Assembly: GCA_013359255.1 (NCBI GenBank) | Contig: JABWCF010000004.1 | Location: 1 to 64,000, forward strand | DNA: 64,000 nucleotides | Direction: 5' to 3' | From: Flavobacteriales bacterium | GTDB lineage: Bacteria; Bacteroidota; Bacteroidia; Flavobacteriales_E; Vicingaceae | In this document: one piece after another, positions 7,949-17,865 of the stretch | Numbering within the stretch: position 1 is the stretch's first letter | Layout of the letters: each line of letters begins with the position of its first letter | Notes under the pieces: generated by a model | Databases searched by the model: none | What the model saw: the letters and a program-made list of their open reading frames with translations, nothing else | Told to the model about the DNA's origin: nothing | Translations under genes and position numbers: made by a program

Positions 7949-9181
7949 ATGAAAAAATTTGATATTCCACTGTTTTACCGTAGTTCATTTATTACGCAAA
8001 TAAAAAATACTCGTTCCAAAGCCGATACCAGAAAAAAAGATTTTTCTCCTACAGTATTAGATTTTGGCCCTGTTCAGTTTTTTATGGCAAGGCATTTTGG
8101 CTTTTGCTATGGAGTAGAAAATGCTATAGATATAGCCTATAAAGCCATAGAAGAAAACCCCGGAAAACGCATCTTTCTGCTAAGTCAGATGATACACAAT
8201 CCCTTTGTAAACAAAGACCTTGAAAAAAACGGAATCCGCTTTATTATGGATACCAATGGCAAAATGTATATAAACTGGAGTGAGTTAACAAAAGAAGATG
8301 TTGTATTAATTCCGGCATTTGGCACTACCATAGAAATAGAGAACCAGTTAAAAGAAATGGGCATTACAACCGAGAAATATAATACCACTTGCCCTTTTGT
8401 AGAAAAAGTGTGGAATAAATCGAATATGTTAGGACATGAAAAATATACCATAATTATACATGGCAAACACAATCACGAAGAAACTAGAGCCACTTTTTCA
8501 CATGCACAACAAAACGCACCTTCTATTGTAATCAGAAATATTGCTGAAGCTAAATTGCTAGCAGACATTATACTCGGAAAAATAGATTCTAGCCAATTTG
8601 CTTTATTATTTAATAGTAGATATAGCAAAGGATTTGATGTAGAAAAAGATTTAACTAGGGTGGGTATCGTTAATCAAACTACCATGTTGGCCACAGAAAC
8701 ACAGCAAATAGCCGATTTTTTTAAGCAGATAATGATAAAAAAATATGGGATTGAAAATATACAAAACCATTTTTCCGATACACGTGATACATTGTGTTAC
8801 GCAACAAACGATAACCAAGAAGCCACCTATGCCCTACTGAATACTGAAGCTGATTTTGCTATTGTTGTAGGGGGGTACAATAGCTCGAACACTTCTCATA
8901 TCGTAGAATTATGCGAAGAAAAATTACCCACATATTTTATCAGCACGGTTAATGAAATAGAATCCTCTTCAGAAATAAATCATTACAATTTCCACAAAAA
9001 AGAAATGCTTAAAACAAGAGGGTTTATTTCGCCCAATAAAAATCCATTAAAAATCATACTTACTAGTGGTGCATCTTGCCCTGATACCATGGTAGAAGAT
9101 GTAATGGATAAAATACTTTCTTTTTTCGGAAGCACTAAAAGCAAAGATGATGTATTACAACAGTTTATAAAGAAAGGCTAA
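7949..9181 (+). CDS. ispH: 4-hydroxy-3-methylbut-2-enyl diphosphate reductase (long form)
   Basis: IspH makes IPP and DMAPP in the last step of the MEP isoprenoid pathway using a 4Fe-4S cluster. The three cluster cysteines are visible at C53 (FGFCYGVENA), C148 (NTTCPFVEK) and C377 (SGASCPDTMVED). At 410 residues it is about 100 longer than the E. coli enzyme; the extra length lies largely between the second and third cysteines and matches the long type common in Bacteroidota. It converges on ribE with a 4-base overlap of the coding ends. Confidence 0.94.
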   Translation: MKKFDIPLFYRSSFITQIKNTRSKADTRKKDFSPTVLDFGPVQFFMARHFGFCYGVENAIDIAYKAIEENPGKRIFLLSQMIHNPFVNKDLEKNGIRFIMDTNGKMYINWSELTKEDVVLIPAFGTTIEIENQLKEMGITTEKYNTTCPFVEKVWNKSNMLGHEKYTIIIHGKHNHEETRATFSHAQQNAPSIVIRNIAEAKLLADIILGKIDSSQFALLFNSRYSKGFDVEKDLTRVGIVNQTTMLATETQQIADFFKQIMIKKYGIENIQNHFSDTRDTLCYATNDNQEATYALLNTEADFAIVVGGYNSSNTSHIVELCEEKLPTYFISTVNEIESSSEINHYNFHKKEMLKTRGFISPNKNPLKIILTSGASCPDTMVEDVMDKILSFFGSTKSKDDVLQQFIKKG

Positions 9182-9786
9182 TGTTTTTTATAATCCGTTA
9201 TCGCTTGGTTCTTAAGTAAAGCACTCACGTATTTACCAATGATATCAAACTCCAGGTTTACTACACCGTCTTTTTGCAAAAATTTAAAAGTAGTGTTTGC
9301 ATGTGTGTAGGGAATTATACACACAGAAAATCTGTTTTGAAAAGAATCTACAACCGTTAAACTCACGCCATTTATAGTAATGGAACCTTTTTCTACAGTA
9401 ATATGCTCTTTGGGCTCGTACTCAAAAGAAAACATCCAACTGCCATGTAAAGAAGTTACCTCGGTACAAATAGCAATTTGGTCTATATGCCCTTGTACCA
9501 CATGTCCGTCAAACCGACCATTGGCAGGCATTGCTCTTTCAAGATTAACGAACTGCCCAACCTTAAGTGAACCCAGGTTTGTCTTTTCTAATGTTTCTTT
9601 TATAGCAGTTACAGTATAGCTGTTTTCACTTATATCTATTATGGTTAAGCATACTCCATTATGAGCTAAGCTTTGATCTATTTTTAACTCGTTTATAAAA
9701 GGGCAAGAAAGAGTAATGTGTAAATTCTGTTGTTCCTTTTTTAAGGCTATTACTTTTCCTGTTGCTTCTATAATTCCAGTGAACAT
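9178..9786 (-). CDS. ribE: Riboflavin synthase
   Basis: The 202-residue protein begins with the riboflavin-synthase signature MFTGIIEATG. It holds two lumazine-binding repeats: the first with NGVCLTI and RAMPANGRFDGHVVQGHID, the second with INGVSLTVVD. It dismutates two 6,7-dimethyl-8-ribityllumazine molecules into riboflavin. The other rib genes are not in the window. The start lies 4 bases from the stop side of the large secreted-protein gene upstream, so the two may be co-transcribed. Confidence 0.95.
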   Translation of the reverse strand: MFTGIIEATGKVIALKKEQQNLHITLSCPFINELKIDQSLAHNGVCLTIIDISENSYTVTAIKETLEKTNLGSLKVGQFVNLERAMPANGRFDGHVVQGHIDQIAICTEVTSLHGSWMFSFEYEPKEHITVEKGSITINGVSLTVVDSFQNRFSVCIIPYTHANTTFKFLQKDGVVNLEFDIIGKYVSALLKNQAITDYKKH

Positions 9787-9790
9787 TGTA

Positions 9791-12406
9791 TTATTTTGAA
9801 CCGAAAATCTGAATATTCCCTTTTAACACCCGTGAGGTAATTCCGTTAAATCTTTCTTCGTAAACGGTGCAGATGTAGTAGTAAACCCCACTACTGCATA
9901 AATTTCCAGTATCCTTGTCGGTTCCATCCCAATTAATATCAGGGTGAGTGGTTTCAAAAACCAATTTACCCCAACGATTGTATATTTTTAAATTAATAGC
10001 CTCTACGTACCGATAAGGAAAAGGAACGTATAAATCGTTTTTGCCGTCATTATTTCCCGGAGAAAAAACATTGGGTAACTCATAAACAGGGCAGTTATCA
10101 ACACAAGAACTGTCACTGAAAATACTCTCGTTGCCTGCCGAATCAATAGCAGTAACAGCATAGCAACCGGCTGCCGAACTTAGGTTGGAGTGAAAGAATA
10201 TTGTATCATTAGCCGGAGACAAGGAGGCAACAAACCTAAAATCGGTTTCGCGTGCAGGCAAAAAATAGATATTGTATTTTTCTACATCATCGGCACAAGC
10301 ATGGTTAGGGTTTGTCCATGAAAGAATATTTTCGAATTTCTCACAAGCCGATGTTACTGTGAGTGTGGGCGGACAAGGAGGTTCGTTATCGTATGGTATT
10401 CCACAGGCTATTTGCGAATAATTAACAAGGGGATAAGTTATGCCGGCTGAATTATATCCTCCTACGCTCTTTACCCTATAGCAGTAGTTTCGACCATTTA
10501 CTAAATGGGAATCTGTAAAATTTCGGGTAAGGCTGGTGCCCACAGAATCCCATCCCATGTTTTGATTTCTTCGGTAAACTACATAGTGAGTATTTATCCA
10601 TGGGGTGTTTTCCGTCCAAACAATATGAAGTTTCTCATCACCCGGGCTTGTACCTGAATAAATCGAAGAGGCATAATTCGATTTGCCCACCAAATCAAAT
10701 CCCGAATAAAAATCAACTCGGTATGAATAGGGAGTTCCTATGGTATTCAAAAGAGTATCAATAGTATATGTCGTATCATTTATACTCATAGTAGAGTCTA
10801 TTAACACAAAGGCCGCTCCGGTGTTATTAGTCGCTCTGTAAATTAGATATTTATATGGTCCTGGATACAGAATTGTATTGTGTTCAGTAGGTTTAGACCA
10901 ATCTAAATAAATTCCTCCATTAACAGTAGAGGTAGAGTCAACGCTAACATGTGTAATAATAGCAACATCTTTAATAAGGGTGTTACACGCTTCGTCTGAA
11001 GCATAACTTTCAGCCTCGTCTGGGAATATGGCAACTACTCTGTAGCAATATTCTCTTCCATGTATTAGACCTAAGCCGTTATTAGTATCAGTAAAGGATG
11101 TGTCGAGAAAAGAGGTAGTTGTGGCTATTAATTGGAAACCTGTGTAAGAAGGCACACCTGTTTCGCAGTATGCGGGGTTCCAGCCGGAAGGACCTTCTCG
11201 CCTGTACACTTTATATTTTACTACATTATTACATTCACTTTTATTCCACTTTATGTGCATATTGGTGGCCTGTGGGGTAACAGTAAGATTTTTAGGTTTT
11301 GGCCCAACAACCAGTATTTTTACGGTATAGTAAGAGGCCATAGTGTTTGGCGAGCCAATATCTTCGGCTTTAAAGGTTGCTTTGTATTGTTGTTTTTTTA
11401 CGTGAGAACACTCGGTTTGCCACAAAAACTGACCGGTTACAGAGGGGGCTGGTATTCCTGGAGCATTAAAAACAGCGGGGCTACTAGGTGCCATGAAGGG
11501 GTTATTTCCATTATTTTCGTTTCCTATTCCTCCTGTTATGGCAGTTAATAAAACATTATCCCCCTCGGGGTCGTTTGCAGTTACATTAAACTGCAAAAAA
11601 GTACCTGCTTCTACACATAGTTCATTATTTAATGTAGAGATTACTGGCGGGAAATTACTACAATTACCTATTATTATTTGCATATCCCTGACAACGCTCC
11701 CAATAAATTTCCCATTTCTATATTCTTTTATCAAAATCGCTATATTATAAAAACCCTGCTGCACGGGAACATTCCACGTAAGGTTTCCATCTTGATCTAT
11801 AGCAAAACCGGCTGGATAGGAGAAACTTTGAATAACATTTCCTTTATACCCCCTGCAATCTATCAAGGAGTATACCAAGAGGTCTCCATCGGGGTCAACT
11901 GCACCTGGGTTGTGCTGAAAAGGAACAAACACACAACCATTGTCAATAGGAGGGTTGTGCAAAACGGGAGAGTTATTAGGAGCTCCTCCAAAGGGTGAAA
12001 TAACTAATTCAGATTCTAAATAAAAAGGGATATCCACAGAGCCGGGCATATTTACCACACTAGCCACACGATTAGGGTCTGTAACACTTATTTTGTAGGT
12101 AAAAGGACCGGGAAAAACATGTTCCATCTCGTATACATTTTTCTGTATTAGATTAGGAACAATGCCAACAATTAGTACGCGAGGAATGGTATCCGTTTTA
12201 TTATTGTGCCCCCAATCAATTTCTAACTCAGGCCTGTCCGCAGGGCTAGTGGGGTCGGTGTAGGTGGTAACGGTAACTTTATATCTGAGTTCGCTCACAT
12301 GCGTGTAAGTTATTTCTCCTGCTCGGTTGTGTGTTGCAAAAAGCGAAAAGGAAGAAAAAAGAATAAAAAGCAGCAGAATAGATATTTTTCTTACTTTCAA
12401 AAGCAT
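9791..12406 (-). CDS. Large secreted protein with type B T9SS C-terminal domain
   Basis: The 871-residue protein has a signal peptide ending near SLFATHNRAGEITY. The middle contains PKD/cadherin-like segments (GAVDPDGDLLVYSL, TANDPEGDNVLL), then several fibronectin type III-like modules with repeated RVKS and YRVV strands. The C-terminus is the gliding-motility-associated domain: LPNVFSPGNNDGKNDLY, KIYNRWGKLVFE, GVYYYICTV. That domain directs secretion by the type IX system to the cell surface (type B sorting). It is probably a surface or extracellular adhesin or scaffold; no catalytic domain is seen. Confidence 0.88.
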   Translation of the reverse strand: MLLKVRKISILLLFILFSSFSLFATHNRAGEITYTHVSELRYKVTVTTYTDPTSPADRPELEIDWGHNNKTDTIPRVLIVGIVPNLIQKNVYEMEHVFPGPFTYKISVTDPNRVASVVNMPGSVDIPFYLESELVISPFGGAPNNSPVLHNPPIDNGCVFVPFQHNPGAVDPDGDLLVYSLIDCRGYKGNVIQSFSYPAGFAIDQDGNLTWNVPVQQGFYNIAILIKEYRNGKFIGSVVRDMQIIIGNCSNFPPVISTLNNELCVEAGTFLQFNVTANDPEGDNVLLTAITGGIGNENNGNNPFMAPSSPAVFNAPGIPAPSVTGQFLWQTECSHVKKQQYKATFKAEDIGSPNTMASYYTVKILVVGPKPKNLTVTPQATNMHIKWNKSECNNVVKYKVYRREGPSGWNPAYCETGVPSYTGFQLIATTTSFLDTSFTDTNNGLGLIHGREYCYRVVAIFPDEAESYASDEACNTLIKDVAIITHVSVDSTSTVNGGIYLDWSKPTEHNTILYPGPYKYLIYRATNNTGAAFVLIDSTMSINDTTYTIDTLLNTIGTPYSYRVDFYSGFDLVGKSNYASSIYSGTSPGDEKLHIVWTENTPWINTHYVVYRRNQNMGWDSVGTSLTRNFTDSHLVNGRNYCYRVKSVGGYNSAGITYPLVNYSQIACGIPYDNEPPCPPTLTVTSACEKFENILSWTNPNHACADDVEKYNIYFLPARETDFRFVASLSPANDTIFFHSNLSSAAGCYAVTAIDSAGNESIFSDSSCVDNCPVYELPNVFSPGNNDGKNDLYVPFPYRYVEAINLKIYNRWGKLVFETTHPDINWDGTDKDTGNLCSSGVYYYICTVYEERFNGITSRVLKGNIQIFGSK

Positions 12407-12427
12407 GGCATAAAGTTAAGAAAAAAA

Positions 12428-13552
12428 TTAGTACTCTATTTTTTGTATTTCCATATTTATAGGAATATTTCTGTATTCGTATTCTTGGTTACGAAGTTGT
12501 GGAGTGAATCCCGCTTCAGTTATAGCTTCTTGAATCCCTTCTGAAGTAAACCGATGAGGAGCTCCTGCAGCAGATACTACATTCTCCTCAATCATAATAG
12601 AGCCAAAATCGTTTGCTCCGGCATGTAAGCATATTTGTGCTACTTTTTTGCCCACAGTTAGCCAAGAAGCCTGAATGTTTTCTATATTAGGCAGCATAAT
12701 TCGGCAAAGAGAAATCATTCGAATGTATTCATCGGCCGTAACTTTGCTTGATATCCCTTTTAATCGTTTTAATAAGGTTCCATCATCTTGAAAAGGCCAA
12801 GGAATAAATGCAATAAAGCCCTTTGCATTTTCAGGTTTTTCGTTCTGCACCTGACGAATCCATATCAAGTGTTCGAATCTTTCTTCTATGGTTTCAATAT
12901 GCCCAAACATCATAGTGGCAGAAGTGGTCAGGCTTAGTTGATGGGCCGCTCTCATTACATCAAGCCATTCCTGCCCGCTGCATTTTCCCTTGGATATAAG
13001 TCGCCTCACTCTGTCGTTTAATATTTCGGCACCTGCACCCGGTAGCGAATCTAAACCGGCTTTTATTAGTTCTTTTAGCACCTCTGTGTGTGTTAAACCT
13101 TCCAGTTTACAGATATGGGCAATTTCAGGTGGCCCAAGAGCATGAAGTTTTATATTCGGGAACATTTTCTTTATTTGTGAAAAAGTTTCAACGTAAAAAC
13201 GCAAACCTAAATCGGGATGATGCCCTCCCTGTAAAAGAAGTTGCTCACCTCCATACCGAATGGTTTCTTCTATTTTTTGTTTATAGGTTTGCATATCGGT
13301 AATATACGATTCGGGATGACCAGGAACCCTATAGAAATTACAAAACTTGCAATTAGCAATACACACATTGGTAGTATTCAGGTTTCTATCAATAATCCAG
13401 GTAACTTTACCATCGGGCTTTTTAAATTTTCTTAGTTGGTTAGCGACATACATTAAATCTGCTGTGGTTGCATTTTTAAAAAGAAACACACCCTCGTTCT
13501 GAGATAACTCTTCAAAATGTAATGCTCGCTCTAACAATTGGTTTATATTCAT
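12428..13552 (-). CDS. mqnC: Cyclic dehypoxanthinyl futalosine synthase, radical SAM
   Basis: This radical SAM enzyme forms the cyclic intermediate of the futalosine menaquinone pathway. The cluster motif C64-x3-C68-x2-C71 lies in VCIANCKFCNFYR, preceded by WIIDRNLNTTN, the MqnC-type context rather than MqnE. GGEQLLLQGGHHPDLGL and SLPGAGAEIL are further family motifs. Length is 374 residues, as expected. No other mqn gene is in the window, so the pathway genes are scattered in this genome. It diverges from pepA with 58 bases between starts. Confidence 0.92.
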   Translation of the reverse strand: MNINQLLERALHFEELSQNEGVFLFKNATTADLMYVANQLRKFKKPDGKVTWIIDRNLNTTNVCIANCKFCNFYRVPGHPESYITDMQTYKQKIEETIRYGGEQLLLQGGHHPDLGLRFYVETFSQIKKMFPNIKLHALGPPEIAHICKLEGLTHTEVLKELIKAGLDSLPGAGAEILNDRVRRLISKGKCSGQEWLDVMRAAHQLSLTTSATMMFGHIETIEERFEHLIWIRQVQNEKPENAKGFIAFIPWPFQDDGTLLKRLKGISSKVTADEYIRMISLCRIMLPNIENIQASWLTVGKKVAQICLHAGANDFGSIMIEENVVSAAGAPHRFTSEGIQEAITEAGFTPQLRNQEYEYRNIPINMEIQKIEY

Positions 13553-13610
13553 CGAATAGGTATAAGAAACAAATTATGCTAATTTTACGGCTTCCAAAAT
13601 TACTAAAACT

Positions 13611-15050
13611 ATGTCAGCTAAAAACAAGAAAACCTCGAAAAAGGAAACTAATATTCCTCGTATAATTGTAGGCACCTCTGAAACAAAACTCTTAGAATCC
13701 GATTTGGGAAACGCTTTTCGTTTTGTATTAAGCGAACGCGAAAAAAATCCTGTTTTAGAAATACCCGGAACCCCTACTATATATATTGTAACCATTAAAG
13801 AAGAAGATACAACATACAAAACCAAAGAAAAAGCGAGACAAGCAGGAAGTGCGCTAGCGTCCATCCTAAAAAGAAGAAGCATCTCTTCAATTAATATCAG
13901 CAACAAATTAAAAAAGGCAGAGTGGTTTCTTTGTTTTATTGAGGGCTTACTGTTGGGAGCATATGCTTTCAGAAAGTATAAAACAACAAAAGAGAATTCA
14001 CTTTTCGAAAAATTTGAACACGATTGTGATTTTTTGAACGAAAAAGATTTGGAGGAATTACTAAATATAGTATATGCCACAGAGTTTGCCAGAGATTTAG
14101 TGAACGAAACACCTCAGTATCTAGATGCAGTAACTTTTGCCAATGAAATAAAAGAAGATATTATAAAATGTGGAGCAAAGGCTGAAATCCTTGGTAAAAA
14201 ACAAATCGAATCACTTAAAATGGGAGGGGTGCTTGCTGTGAATAGAGGAAGTGTACATCCTCCAACATTTACCATTTTAGAGTGGAAACCTAAAAATGCG
14301 AAAAATAAAAAGCCTGTTGTTTTAGTAGGTAAAGGAGTGGTTTATGATACCGGAGGATTAGATATTAAAACAGGGGGTAGTATGGCCACGATGAAGTGTG
14401 ATATGGCCGGGGCTGCAGCAGTAGCCGGCACTACGTTGGCTATAGCAAAGAACAAACTTCCAGTGCATATAGTTGCACTTATTCCTGCTACCGACAACCG
14501 TCCGAGTGGAAATGCTTATGCTGCTGGAGATGTAATTACCATGCATAACGGAAAAACAGTAGAAGTTCTAAATACTGATGCCGAAGGCAGAATGATACTG
14601 GCCGATGCTCTGAGTTATGCACAAAAATACAATCCGGAATTGGTAATAGATATGGCAACTCTTACCGGAGCAGCTGTTAGAGCCATTGGCGACATAGGAA
14701 TCGTAGCCATGGGAAATGTCGATGAAAACTGTATGAATGAACTTAAAACATCAGGAAACCACGTTTACGAACGCATTGCCGAAATGCCTTTTTGGGAAGA
14801 GTACGGAGAAATGATAAAATCAGAAATTGCCGATATTAAAAACATCGGAGGGGCTACTGCTGGTCAAATTACAGCCGGCAAATTTTTAGAACATTTCACC
14901 AAGTACCCATGGATTCACTTAGATATTGCCGGTCCGGCTTTTTTAGACAAAGCCTCGCATTACAGACCATCAGGAGGAACAGGAGTAGGAGTGAGACTGC
15001 TCTACAATTTTATTAAAAATAAATATGTAACTAACCAAACCAAAAAATGA
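13611..15050 (+). CDS. pepA: Leucyl aminopeptidase, M17 family
   Basis: The 479-residue protein has the M17 catalytic domain in its C-terminal half. Visible motifs are VGKGVVYDTGGLDIK (metal-binding Lys and Asp), MKCDMAGAAAV, and the signature NTDAEGRMILADAL. It is a two-metal cytoplasmic exopeptidase that removes N-terminal residues. The N-terminal 150 residues diverge from E. coli PepA, as is usual for the domain. It overlaps pdxA by 4 bases, so the two are translationally coupled. Confidence 0.92.
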   Translation: MSAKNKKTSKKETNIPRIIVGTSETKLLESDLGNAFRFVLSEREKNPVLEIPGTPTIYIVTIKEEDTTYKTKEKARQAGSALASILKRRSISSINISNKLKKAEWFLCFIEGLLLGAYAFRKYKTTKENSLFEKFEHDCDFLNEKDLEELLNIVYATEFARDLVNETPQYLDAVTFANEIKEDIIKCGAKAEILGKKQIESLKMGGVLAVNRGSVHPPTFTILEWKPKNAKNKKPVVLVGKGVVYDTGGLDIKTGGSMATMKCDMAGAAAVAGTTLAIAKNKLPVHIVALIPATDNRPSGNAYAAGDVITMHNGKTVEVLNTDAEGRMILADALSYAQKYNPELVIDMATLTGAAVRAIGDIGIVAMGNVDENCMNELKTSGNHVYERIAEMPFWEEYGEMIKSEIADIKNIGGATAGQITAGKFLEHFTKYPWIHLDIAGPAFLDKASHYRPSGGTGVGVRLLYNFIKNKYVTNQTKK

Positions 15051-16099
15051 GCGAAAAAATAAAAATAGGAATTACCTCGGGTGACATAAATGGCATTGGC
15101 ACAGAAATTATTATAAAAACATTAAACGATAATTTAATAACCGATTTGTGCACCCCCATTTATTATGGTTCATCAAAAGTTATTTCTTTCTACAAAAAAA
15201 CACTTGATTTACCCGACTTTAATTTCAATAAAATTAGAAGTGCTGATGAAGCGAACCCTAAAAAAAATAACCTCATAAATATTTGGGATGAAGAATTAAG
15301 TATTGAACCCGGCAAAAGCAATAACGCATTCGGAAAATACGCATACCATTCTCTAAAAACAGCTACAGATGATTTGTTGCAGGGTAAAATTCAAGCAATG
15401 GTAACCGCTCCGATAGATAAAAAAAATATTCAATCGAACGAATTTAATTTTTCCGGACACACCGAATATCTTGCCCATAGAGCTGAAGGAAACGCCCTTA
15501 TGGTTCTTTCTAGTGAAGAAATGAGGGTGGCACTGGTAACAGGTCATGTGCCACTCAGCGAAGTGTCAAAGAAAATAACCAAAGAAGTGGTAATAGAAAA
15601 GATTAAAAAACTAAATCAATCACTAATAACCGACTTCTCTATACGAAAGCCAAGAATTGCAGTACTAGGATTAAACCCTCATGCTGGCGATAACAATCTT
15701 ATCGGAAAAGAGGATAAAGAAATGATACTTCCGGCCATAGAAACTTCAAAATTGCAGGGTATTCTTGCCTTTGGCCCCTTTCCGTCCGATGGCTTTTTTG
15801 GAAATATGTTGCATAAAAAATACGATGCGGTACTAGCCATGTATCATGACCAAGGATTAACCCCTTTTAAATTGTCGAGTTTTGGAAACGGAGTAAACTA
15901 CACAGCCGGATTAAAAATAATTCGCACCTCGCCCGATCACGGTACGGCTTTCGATATTGCAGGCAAAAACAAAGCCAACGAAAATTCATTCCGGCAGGCA
16001 ATATACACAGCCATAGAAATTTATAAAAACAGAACATCCAACAATCAACTAGTTTCTAACCCTTTGCCATTTGCAAAAACAGGAGATAAGGATAATTAA
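15047..16099 (+). CDS. pdxA: 4-hydroxythreonine-4-phosphate dehydrogenase
   Basis: The 350-residue protein starts with the PdxA motif GITSGDINGIGTEII and contains TAPIDKKNI, FSGHTEYLA, the metal-binding histidine region ALVTGHVPLSEV, AMYHDQGLTPFK and RTSPDHGTAFDIAGK. It oxidises 4-hydroxythreonine 4-phosphate in the DXP-dependent pyridoxal phosphate pathway. Its ATG overlaps the pepA stop. SerC, 19 kb away in this window, acts in the same pathway. Confidence 0.95.
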   Translation: MSEKIKIGITSGDINGIGTEIIIKTLNDNLITDLCTPIYYGSSKVISFYKKTLDLPDFNFNKIRSADEANPKKNNLINIWDEELSIEPGKSNNAFGKYAYHSLKTATDDLLQGKIQAMVTAPIDKKNIQSNEFNFSGHTEYLAHRAEGNALMVLSSEEMRVALVTGHVPLSEVSKKITKEVVIEKIKKLNQSLITDFSIRKPRIAVLGLNPHAGDNNLIGKEDKEMILPAIETSKLQGILAFGPFPSDGFFGNMLHKKYDAVLAMYHDQGLTPFKLSSFGNGVNYTAGLKIIRTSPDHGTAFDIAGKNKANENSFRQAIYTAIEIYKNRTSNNQLVSNPLPFAKTGDKDN

Positions 16100-16148
16100 A
16101 AACCACTATCAATTTAACGAAAAGTATTGCAGGTTTTGAATAAATTGA

Positions 16149-16156
16149 TACATTTG
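16149..16156 (+). promoter_or_regulatory. Probable -7 box TACATTTG of the yceD-rpmF-lipid operon
   Basis: TACATTTG matches TAnnTTTG and lies 23 bases before the TTG start of yceD. A TTTG at 16135-16138 is only 10 bases upstream, too close to serve as the -33 element, so the -33 box is not identified. Confidence 0.4.
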
Positions 16157-16178
16157 CCCTCTTCAAAAACTAACAACA

Positions 16179-16691
16179 TTGAAGAAGTTAAGTGAATTTA
16201 TTATTCGGGCAGAGGGATTATCGCTAGGGAGCCATGATTTTAATTATTGCTTAAATGATACGTTCTTTACATTTTTTGAATTATCTGAAATTGTACTCAA
16301 CGGTGAAATTGCCGTTTCATTGAGGCTTACCAAGCATACCAATATGTTGCATTTGCAATTCAAGTTAAATGGCAAGATTACAACGTGCTGCGATAGATGC
16401 TTAGAACCATTGGAGATAGAAATAAAAGGAGAACCCTCGTTGATAGTAAAATATGGAGAAGAATTATTAGAAGAAACGGACGAAATTATGGTGATTCCAA
16501 GTGGAGAAAAGGAATTAGACATATCCTCATTTTTATATGAAACCGTCTATTTACTTATTCCACAAAGAAATATACATAAAGAAAACCAATGCAATCCCGA
16601 AGTAATTGAAAAACTAAACACACTGATAATCAAAGAAAAAAAAACGAATAACCCACAATGGGATATTTTAAAGAAATTAAAAAATAAATAA
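16179..16691 (+). CDS. yceD: YceD/DUF177 large-ribosomal-subunit-associated protein
   Basis: The 170-residue protein carries the DUF177 core: a CCDRCLEPLEIEIKGE segment with paired cysteines, then DEIMVIPSGEKELDISSFLYETVYLLIPQR. DUF177 genes sit directly before rpmF in very many bacteria, exactly as here, and the protein is linked to large-subunit rRNA or ribosome maturation. The only plausible start is a TTG at 16179, because no ATG precedes the conserved region in frame. It is the first gene of the operon running to accC. Confidence 0.85.
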   Translation: MKKLSEFIIRAEGLSLGSHDFNYCLNDTFFTFFELSEIVLNGEIAVSLRLTKHTNMLHLQFKLNGKITTCCDRCLEPLEIEIKGEPSLIVKYGEELLEETDEIMVIPSGEKELDISSFLYETVYLLIPQRNIHKENQCNPEVIEKLNTLIIKEKKTNNPQWDILKKLKNK

Positions 16692-16703
16692 ATCGATTAA
16701 ATT

Positions 16704-16895
16704 ATGCCACATCCAAAACGAAAACATTCCAAAACACGAAGGGATAAAAGACGCACACACTATAAAGCAGAGGCTCCCACAGTGGCTATTTGCCCCGCAA
16801 CAGGACAGCCTCATTTGTACCACAGAGCTCATTGGTTCGAAGGTAAACTCTATTACAAAGGCAAGGTTGTAATGGAAAAAGCTGTAGCAGTATAA
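16704..16895 (+). CDS. rpmF: Large-subunit ribosomal protein L32
   Basis: The 63-residue basic protein begins [20 protein letters not shown], the L32 signature, and continues [19 protein letters not shown]. It has only one of the cysteines found in zinc-binding L32 forms, so it is probably a zinc-independent version. It sits 12 bases after yceD and 25 bases before plsX, the conserved ribosome/lipid operon order. Confidence 0.96.
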   Translation: MPHPKRKHSKTRRDKRRTHYKAEAPTVAICPATGQPHLYHRAHWFEGKLYYKGKVVMEKAVAV

Positions 16896-16920
16896 CCTAC
16901 TTGTACCGCTTTTTTTACAT

Positions 16921-17865
16921 ATGAAAATAGCCCTTGATATAATGGGTGGTGATTATGCTCCATTGGAAACAACTAGAGGGGCCATCATTGCACAAAAAGA
17001 ATTGGCCGAACAAGGTGTTAAACTTGTTCTTTTAGGAGATAAACCATCTATAGAAGCCATTATCATAAAAGATGGAGCATCGATAAACGATTTTGAAATC
17101 ATTCATACCACCGAAGTAATCGGAATGGCTGAATCGCCAACTAGAGCCTTTACTCAAAAGCCTAATTCAAGTATTACTGTTGGCTTTGGTTTGCTAAAAT
17201 TAGGAAAAATACAAGCCTTTGCGAGTGCCGGAAATACCGGTGCCATGCTTGTAGGATCTGTTTATTCTGTTAAAAATATTCCTGGAGTTATTAGGCCGTG
17301 CATAACTTCTTTAGTGCCTAAAGTGGAAGGCGGATATAATATAATTTTAGATATTGGAGCAAATGCAGATTGTAAACCCGATGTACTTTATCAGTTTGGG
17401 ATTTTAGGTTCGCTCTACTCCAAATACGTACTAAATGTAACCAATCCAAAAGTAGGATTACTCAATATTGGCGAAGAAGACGAAAAAGGGAATTTAGTTT
17501 CTTTAGCGGCTCATCAGCTTATGAGAGAAGGTAAAGATTTTAATTTCGTAGGAAATGTAGAAAGTCGAGAATTGTTTAACAACAAAGCGGACGTAATCGT
17601 ATGCGATGGATTTACCGGAAACATAGTCTTAAAGCAAGCCGAAGCATTTTATGATGTGGCGATGAGAAGAGGAATTCAAGATGATTTTTTTTCGCGATTT
17701 AACTATGAAAACTATGGGGGTTCACCCATTTTGGGTATTAACTCTAACGTAATTGTTGGGCATGGTATTTCAAATGCAAAGGCTATAAAGAGTATGCTTC
17801 TTCTAAGTAAAAACGTAGCAGAAGCCAAACTATCAGAAATTATTAATAAAGCATTCAATGATTAA
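16921..17865 (+). CDS. plsX: Phosphate acyltransferase
   Basis: The 314-residue protein starts [14 protein letters not shown], the PlsX signature, with [13 protein letters not shown] and [11 protein letters not shown] motifs. It converts acyl-ACP to acyl phosphate for phosphatidic acid synthesis. The gene overlaps fabH by 8 bases, so translation is likely coupled. Position between rpmF and fabH is the classic arrangement. Confidence 0.96.
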   Translation: MKIALDIMGGDYAPLETTRGAIIAQKELAEQGVKLVLLGDKPSIEAIIIKDGASINDFEIIHTTEVIGMAESPTRAFTQKPNSSITVGFGLLKLGKIQAFASAGNTGAMLVGSVYSVKNIPGVIRPCITSLVPKVEGGYNIILDIGANADCKPDVLYQFGILGSLYSKYVLNVTNPKVGLLNIGEEDEKGNLVSLAAHQLMREGKDFNFVGNVESRELFNNKADVIVCDGFTGNIVLKQAEAFYDVAMRRGIQDDFFSRFNYENYGGSPILGINSNVIVGHGISNAKAIKSMLLLSKNVAEAKLSEIINKAFND